A stretch of DNA of 64,000 bases. Origin: Malus domestica (taxonomy: Eukaryota; Streptophyta; Magnoliopsida; Rosales; Rosaceae). Positions within the stretch are counted from its first letter, which is position 1; each line of letters begins with the position of its first letter. The position numbers and the translations under genes are program-made. Under the pieces are notes generated by a model that worked only from the letters and a program-made list of their open reading frames with translations, did not search any database and was not told the origin of the DNA. Where the stretch lies: the NCBI RefSeq assembly GCF_042453785.1, contig NC_091673.1, positions 7,895,001 to 7,959,000 on the forward strand, in the 5' to 3' direction. Positions 58,140 through 64,000 of the stretch are shown piece after piece.

Positions 58140-58755
58140 GCTAAACTCTACAGTCATCAAATATAAATGCTGCTGGAGACTGCAATGCCAAGTTAGCCGG
58201 GGGGCTGACGACGGCTGCAGCAACCGTATGGAGGAATGCCAGCTCCGCTTCTATTTTTAAGACGGCTATCGTTGTTTCTTAGGTCAATGGTCTTCCGTAT
58301 CTTCTTTACTCTAGCAGAGAATCTGTTGAAGGACTTCCAAATTTCACTATGCATGAGGGGAGGGAGTTGAGAGAGTATCTTGAACAGCCATAACCCTTAT
58401 TCATGATCTCACTCCATCACTCTTGGAGCTCAATCTCGGATGCTACAGAATTACTCAGAGTAGTAGTGTTCCGCGTATGATTCTACCCATCTTTTATAGC
58501 GACCATCCACAGCGTATGGATGGTCCTCAATTACACTAGGAATCAAAGGAACTTCCACAGCCATGCCTCTGAAAATGTTAATACAAGTGTCAAATAACTA
58601 GTCAATTAATTCTGGAAATAATGACACAGCTGCACTGACTATGCACCGTTAAAACCTTACCTTTGTATAAGATCAGCTCGTAATGCCTCGAGAGTTGACC
58701 TACATGGCGTACTTATCCGGACCCAAAGAAGCCTAAACTATCCCCCCTCCACATA
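58140..58755 (-). pseudogene. Lipoxygenase fragment (C-terminal part only), block 1
   Basis: Matches the intact lipoxygenase region 62,498-63,480 in pieces: the C-terminal tail ('ggaatgccagctccgcttct', 'aagacggctatc'), the middle ('atctcactccatcactcttg', 'gagctcaatctcgga'), the text before the last intron ('cacagccatgcctctg') and part of the previous exon ('agatcagctcgtaatgcctc'). Internal stretches are lost, including the part holding the SGQH iron ligand. Similarity stops abruptly at about 58,750, where sequence like the DUF3537 3' flank begins. It is a truncated relic made by the block duplication and then decayed. Confidence 0.9.
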
Positions 58756-58765
58756 CTCTTGTACA
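58745..58765. other. Tandem duplication junction
   Basis: To the left, sequence matches LOX exon text near 63,480 ('cccctccacat' against 'ccccctccattt'). To the right, it matches the 3' flank of DUF3537-A near 44,545 ('gtacacttca', 'ggtgcaa.ccag'). Confidence 0.75.
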
Positions 58766-58826
58766 CTTCACAAAACCAAGCAAACGGTCGAAGCGATGAA
58801 GGTGCAAGCCAGGATGGATCAATGCA

Positions 58827-61191
58827 TCAAGCAGCCGAAAAAACTATTGTCTGTCCAAGAACAAAGGTAATCAAAGACAGTTCGATGAAAAATATCGTGG
58901 TGAGGAGGCCTCTATCAACCATCCATCCGAAAATTGTTATGCCCCCATGATTGGTTTGCAAGTATAACACTGCATTGCAGAAAGGGATAGAGTATGAGCC
59001 ACAATCAACAACCAGTCAAACTGAACCATGGAAATGAACAAACGAAAACCATAAATGTCGACCAAAGCGCCTTCTTTTCAAACACAAAAATGGTAAACAG
59101 AATGCTTGAAATTTAAGGTTTGATACAAACGGGAAGAACTGAAACAGCATAAGCTGATGCATACCAAAAGCTTGTCTCTTGTGGTATGAAGCCATATGTG
59201 AAGCCAGCTGGGAATTTGTAGGCACATGAACATAATCCGCCGACTCCAAATCACTCTCAGAGTAACTTGAATGCAGTGAGCTCAATCTGTTGGCAGCCTC
59301 AAAGTTCACCAAACTGTCTGAACTTCTGTTATGCGGTGAATCATTAGAACTGCATGTCATTAACGCATGCCATCTACTGGCAACTGTCGCTATACCTTGG
59401 GCTCTACCAGAAATTTTAGTAGCTGCGTGCAAGGAAAGAATAATGCCGACAACCTGAACAATTGTGGAGACCTGAAAATTTGATGGAAAAGGAGGAAGGA
59501 AATTTAATGCATTAAATTTAGTCTGCAATCAATGATGATTAGAGAGTTTTCAGAGAGGTCCAGTGTTAAATGGGGGAATCCATTATGGTTTTGAATCGAA
59601 TCCTATAAGAGTGAGAAGTTAATCAACGGAGAATTAGATTCACAAAAATCATTGAACTTACTGCAAAATCGCCGCCATTTATGACAGTGATTTTTCCACT
59701 GTATATTGTGATCTCAAATAGAGTCACAAACTGGCTCGTGGTGACGATTATAAACTGCAGAAGAAGGAAGATCCGGAACCTGTGGCTTATTTTATGAAGA
59801 TGATACCGCAGACGAATATGCTCCTCCATAAATAGCAACACATTAGAATCCCTTTCCAAGAGCCTTCCATAATCATCGAAGTGGATAACTTGCAAGTTGC
59901 AGATCAAGTGAAATAAAATGCTGGCTGTTAGAGTGATTGTACTCACATAAGCCCATGACAGAACCAAAGCTAGTAATACAGCAAATGACAGCCACCATGA
60001 CTGATGGACATATATCATGCGGATGACCTCACGCAGAGTCTTCAAAAGGAAACACGGCAGCGCCCACCAAATGAGCAGGCGTAAAGAACCCTGTTAAGAT
60101 ATGATACCCAAGGAAAGTTCTAAGCACAATAAGCACTGGAAACTTCAGGCCAAAATTGTCTATACAAGTTAAAATAAACAGATAACACGGTTAAGTCTTC
60201 CCGATATTTGCTGGCTGCAGCTAGTGTGTGCTATGCCTATCAATATTGGTAAACAAATGCAAAGATGGAAGATTTCGATTATGTTTTCACCTGCAGGTCT
60301 GAAGTGGAAACAAAACATGCTGAATTTGGTAAGCACTTTATGTGCATACCATCTAATCCTACTGGTTAGTAGACAGACGCATGACAGATTTGAATAGATA
60401 ATATTTATAATCACGAATTTAAAATCAGACCAAAGGGGACACCTTTAACTCGCATTCAAGACATAAATTTGGATTAACTCGTTCACACAACTACTAGGAT
60501 TTTCTAGTATGCATCAGTCAATAGTAAGTTAGTAACGCCGGGATCTTTGGCTGTTTGGATTCTTGGCCGCACATCTAACCTTTCTTTCATCGATGCATGC
60601 CATACACCGGAGAATTTTCGCAACTATGAAAATCCTCATATCATCAAATTTGAAATCGATATATGATAAACCTAATATTTAAGTTCTTCCAATATTTAAG
60701 GTCTTCGCAAGTAAAACCATTTCAAACTATAATCATACCTTAATCTGCCTGATGTAATCGTTTCGAAACCGAACCATACGGCCACTATAGCGATCGACAA
60801 AGAGGAACCTCCGAATGCCATACTTGCGAAGACAATGAGAGATGCAGAGCAAAGAGACCGCCGCCAGAACCGCCTGCGAGCCCACGATAACGAGCTCGAA
60901 CCCTTTTACCTGATACTTCTCGCAGTCCGAGCAGTTGAACATCTCGAGCACGACCACCGGAAGCACCACACCGAGAAAAGCCAGAGCAGTCCAGGACAGC
61001 GCAAGGCTGAACCAAGAGGATTGATCGAAGCCCAATAGAGTGAGAAACGTTTCTAGCCGTTGGAGGGTTTGGTCCAATTGGGTGTCTTTGTATTCTCCTT
61101 CTGGTGCTTGGTGGCGGTTGTTGTGATTTGAATCGAGAAGAAGGGTAAGCTGGGAAGGTGGCTCATCTGTTTTTATATGAGGGTCCGCCAT
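58827..61191 (-). CDS. DUF3537 membrane protein, copy B (gustatory-receptor-like family)
   Basis: Four exons, high to low: 61191-60739, 60090-59662, 59471-59165, 58969-58827, in frame, 443 residues. The start is MADPHIKTDEPPSQL, matching copy A; an in-frame ATG 72 bp upstream would add residues with no match in A. Exons 3 and 4 have exactly the lengths of copy A (307 and 143 bp). The same hydrophobic segments are present. Exon 2 ends at ..GGDFA|GTAAGT, a strong donor, 21 bp beyond the place matching copy A's donor, which here reads GTCATAAAT. The His/Asn run of copy A is missing. It is probably a plasma or inner membrane protein of unknown ligand, and the first gene of block 2. Confidence 0.9.
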
Positions 61192-61539
61192 GGATGGGTT
61201 AGGGAGCTTAAAGCTGAGATTTTGATGGGTGTGGACTTTGGAGCTAAAATGGTGACTACCCAATCGAGATTAAGGTGGTAAAAGTAGGAAAGTTGGAAGC
61301 TTTTTTGGATTAGGAACTTAGTTACTGAGAATCTGATCAAACCCAGGACATCAATCTTAAGTCACTTTTATTCTTATTTGGTAAATTTTTGTTCAGGAAG
61401 CATCTGCTAATCGACCAGAAAAGCCGGTAATATTTTATTTTTAAATATAGCAAACGTGAACAAAAAGAAATTGTTTGGTGCAGCTTTGAATCGTAAACTC
61501 GTTAATGAGTTCCAGCCGTTGGATCATTATAGGTAGTTG

Positions 61540-62225
61540 TCGTTTTCTGGGGGTTGTGTAATGGATGACGGAGACAACGGGCCCCAGTATTTGCTGACAG
61601 TGGGCCCCAGTATTTGCTACGGTTGGCCTGGAGGAAACCCAAGTGGAAGGATCTACTGGAAAGCTGATGTCATATGTTGGCGAAAATGTACGAAATCAAC
61701 TGTGAGAGTGGCATTCGGTTGCCATTTTAAGACACGGTGTTGCAGATGTCGGTTAAGTAAGTTCATCAGATTCAATGCCACAAACGTTCGTTAAGTCAAT
61801 TGATTAAGTCAATTGATCAGGAAGAGACATTTATTTTCGATTTCACTTGATGAGGAATGAGCAAATGCCACAATACAAATAGACTCGGTAGGATGGTTAC
61901 AATGAAGGTTTTCTGCTTTCGTTGATCGGAAAAGGATTTGATCTAGTACAAAGGCTACCAGGTTTGTCTGCTTTACACCCTTTTTAAATGGGAGATTCGT
62001 ACGTATCATATCGGTGTATATATTGTGTTATACTGATGAGAATATATCACCGGTTACACTCAAGTTTCTGCCCTACTTAAATACGACTTCTGTTTTTGCT
62101 TTGCATCAACTGTAAGTGCACCGTATATTGAAAATACGACGTGTATCATTGATTGACGCAATTATCAAAGAATGCACAAGGTTAAGTGTTAAGGAAGGAC
62201 TTATTGCATTATCCAAGTTATAAAT
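61540..62225 (+). pseudogene. 4CL-like pseudogene (block 2)
   Basis: Pieces match the 55.5-kb gene from exon 2 onward: 61,560-61,700 (genomic text of ATGGATGACGGAGACAACGG against ATGACGGAGACGACGG, then 'ggaaagctgatgtca'), 61,855-61,965 (exon 3: 'gagcaaatgccacaat', 'ggatggtt', 'gtacaaaggctaccagg') and 62,110-62,225 (exon 6: 'aaagaatgcacaagg', 'gtgttaaggaagga'). All of exon 1 with the ATP-binding loop, and exons 4-5, are gone. A short internal duplication ('gggccccagtatttgct' twice near 61,580-61,617) is also visible. It cannot code for a ligase. Confidence 0.9.
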
Positions 62226-62497
62226 TCCAGTTTCTTTCTTCTAGCATTAGTTTAGAATTCATGTACATACAATTACTTGAGCACCAAGCAAAGATTGCTC
62301 ATTATTCTAAAGTATGTGCGATGTTTTCACATACACAATACTACACTGATCACAGATCAGTCACTAGTTTAATAACAAGCTAAAATTGCATAAACACTGT
62401 ATATCGATTGAGATACTAATCGATCGCTTGAGCATACGGGCTTCGGACAGAGTGAAACAAAAGAGAACATACCAAAGCATTGATCCGAGTACAGCTA

Positions 62498-64000
62498 TCA
62501 GATAGAGATGCTGTTGGGGATTCCGCGGCCAGTAACTCCAGGGCCTGAGGTGGGAAGCAGCAATTCGTATGGCGGAATGCCAGCTCCACTTCTGTTTTTA
62601 AGACGGCTATCTTTGTTTCGTAGGTTAATGGTATGTTCTATCTCCTTCAGTCTATCAGAGAATCTATTGAACATCTTCATAACTTCATTATCGTTGATCC
62701 AATGGGATTCCAGAGGGTTCACCTGACCCAAGTACTCTTCATCAGGAGAGTGAGTTGAGAGTGTATCTTGTACGGCCATTATCTTGGTGGCTTGAAGCTT
62801 CGTTGCCAAGGAAGAAAGGAAAGTTTGCTGCGGGTTAGAAATAAACATTTCGTAATCAGGGTCGTCTTCTTGCGGAATGAGTTTTCTCATAATGGCCGGG
62901 CGGTTTGGTACATAACCACCAAAAGGGTACTGGCCAAAGTTGATGGCTGCGTGTTGACCTGAAGCGACCCAAATTATCGTTGTTAGTACACCGGATAAGT
63001 CCTCTTTGGTATTGAGTTTAGGCCACCAGGGCTCGTTTCGCTTGTCTTCGTGTCCCTTATTCTTGATCTCACTCCACCACTCTTGGAGCTCAATGTCAGA
63101 TGTGACAGAATTTGGCTCAGAGTAGTAGTGTTCCACATAGGATTCTACCCATTCTTTTATAGCAGACCATACGAGGAGACCATCTGCAGCGTAAGGATAG
63201 TCCTCAATTACAAGTTTCACGCCACAAGGAGCCGAAGGATCTTCCACAGCCATGCCTCTGGAAAATGTTCACACAATTGTCAAATAATAACTCCGTTAAT
63301 TTGGGAAATAATACACGGCATACTGCCTCTATTCACTTGTTCAAACATTACCTTCGAAGAAGATCAGCTGGTAATGCCTCCATGTCAAACCTCCACATAT
63401 CCTTGTATGCTGCAGAGCTTACATCCATGGCGTACTTTCCAGGACTAAAAGAAGCCTCAATTATTCCCCCTCCATTTATTAAGCTTTGTCGTGCAAGTGC
63501 GTTAATTTCCAAAGTGTAGCGCATGTGTGGGTGGAGTAGCTTGTAAATCGGGTGCATTGAGCTAAGCTGTCTATGAGTCGCAATTATATAAGGTTCAACG
63601 GAAGCATGAGTCCTCAACCTAATAATTACCAAACAAATTAGAAGTGTTGACAGCATAGTCTAAAATAGTTGTTAATTGATAAAACTCTGACAATGTAAAC
63701 CATCCAGATTGAAATGAATTCAGTTTTACCAGTGATTGACTAGTTGATGGATGCCGGCATCGTTTGAGCAAACATGAGCTTTGGCTAGCTTCCAAATCCA
63801 ATGTGTAGTAGCATGATGCCCATGAGTATAAACACGTTTATTTTGCGGGGATAAAGCCGTTGGTGGAAGTGAAAGCTCAATAGCTATAGGCCTCACAATA
63901 CCAGCAGGGGTATAGAAGAACACCGTCCTAGAGGCATAAGCTTTTCTCCCAGGCAAGGCGTTCATCCTCTCAATAAATGGCATATACGTGTCATGGTGAT
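62498..64000 (-). CDS. 13-lipoxygenase (LOX2-like), C-terminal part; gene continues past window
   Basis: Three exons visible, high to low: 64000-63730 (enters from outside), 63618-63352, 63257-62498, in frame. The catalytic core shows the iron ligands HQLVNHW (two His five apart), H and N of [10 protein letters not shown], and the C-terminal Ile of PNSISI. Also [39 protein letters not shown] and [13 protein letters not shown]. These enzymes add O2 to linolenic or linoleic acid; the family with this wording is mostly plastidial 13-LOX, feeding jasmonate and green-leaf volatiles. The plastid presequence, PLAT domain and first exons lie beyond 64,000. This is the intact copy of block 2, nearest neighbour of the 4CL-like pseudogene. 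Confidence 0.93.

Overview
The window is nuclear DNA of a flowering plant, with long spliced genes using GT-AG introns, AT-rich spacers and many transposable elements. Gene content (CYP76, remorin, CDKG-type kinase, DUF3537 receptors, 4CL-like ligase, 13-lipoxygenase) says eudicot. Several small repeat families look like ones I associate with Rosaceae, so apple or pear is my best guess; this is an inference, not a proof.

Layout. 0-5.6 kb: a young, broken Ty1/copia element cut by the window edge. 5.6-8.1 kb: spacer with MITEs and a minisatellite. 8.2-11.6 kb: an intact CYP76-type P450 and its decayed tandem copy, with a copia scrap between them. 12.4-15.2 kb: a small non-autonomous LTR element, with 5-bp target duplications, carrying pieces of a starch-targeting (PTST) gene and a STE20-type kinase gene. 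15.8 kb: an unexplained long hairpin. 16.2-17.5 kb: a probable solo LTR. 18.9-20.4 kb: a DUF212 membrane protein. 21.8-25.7 kb: an 11-exon FAD monooxygenase on the minus strand. 27.1-29.8 kb: a 2.7-kb solo-LTR-like element with perfect target duplications. 33.7-36.6 kb: a remorin whose second intron holds a 1.1-kb hAT element carrying a TSC10 (3-ketodihydrosphingosine reductase) fragment. 38.7-42.0 kb: a CDKG2-type cyclin-dependent kinase. 44.7 kb to the end: a duplicated block of DUF3537 receptor, 4CL-like ligase and lipoxygenase.

The last region is the most informative. The order DUF3537(-), 4CL-like(+), LOX(-) occurs twice. In copy 1 the DUF3537 gene and the 4CL-like gene are whole, and LOX is only a C-terminal scrap ending at about 58.75 kb. 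In copy 2 the DUF3537 gene is whole, 4CL-like is a wreck, and LOX is intact and runs off the window. One tandem duplication with a breakpoint inside LOX explains this. Copy 1 also holds a 5.7-kb Mutator-like element (9-bp target duplications, ~200-bp inverted ends, telomere-like minisatellite) 400 bp upstream of the 4CL-like start codon.

The 4CL-like enzyme ends in SRL, a peroxisomal signal, and its neighbour is a 13-LOX type gene. Both families can act in oxylipin/jasmonate metabolism, so the pairing is suggestive but unproved. Exon coordinates below were derived by hand from GT-AG sites and frame continuity; all whole genes close in frame.
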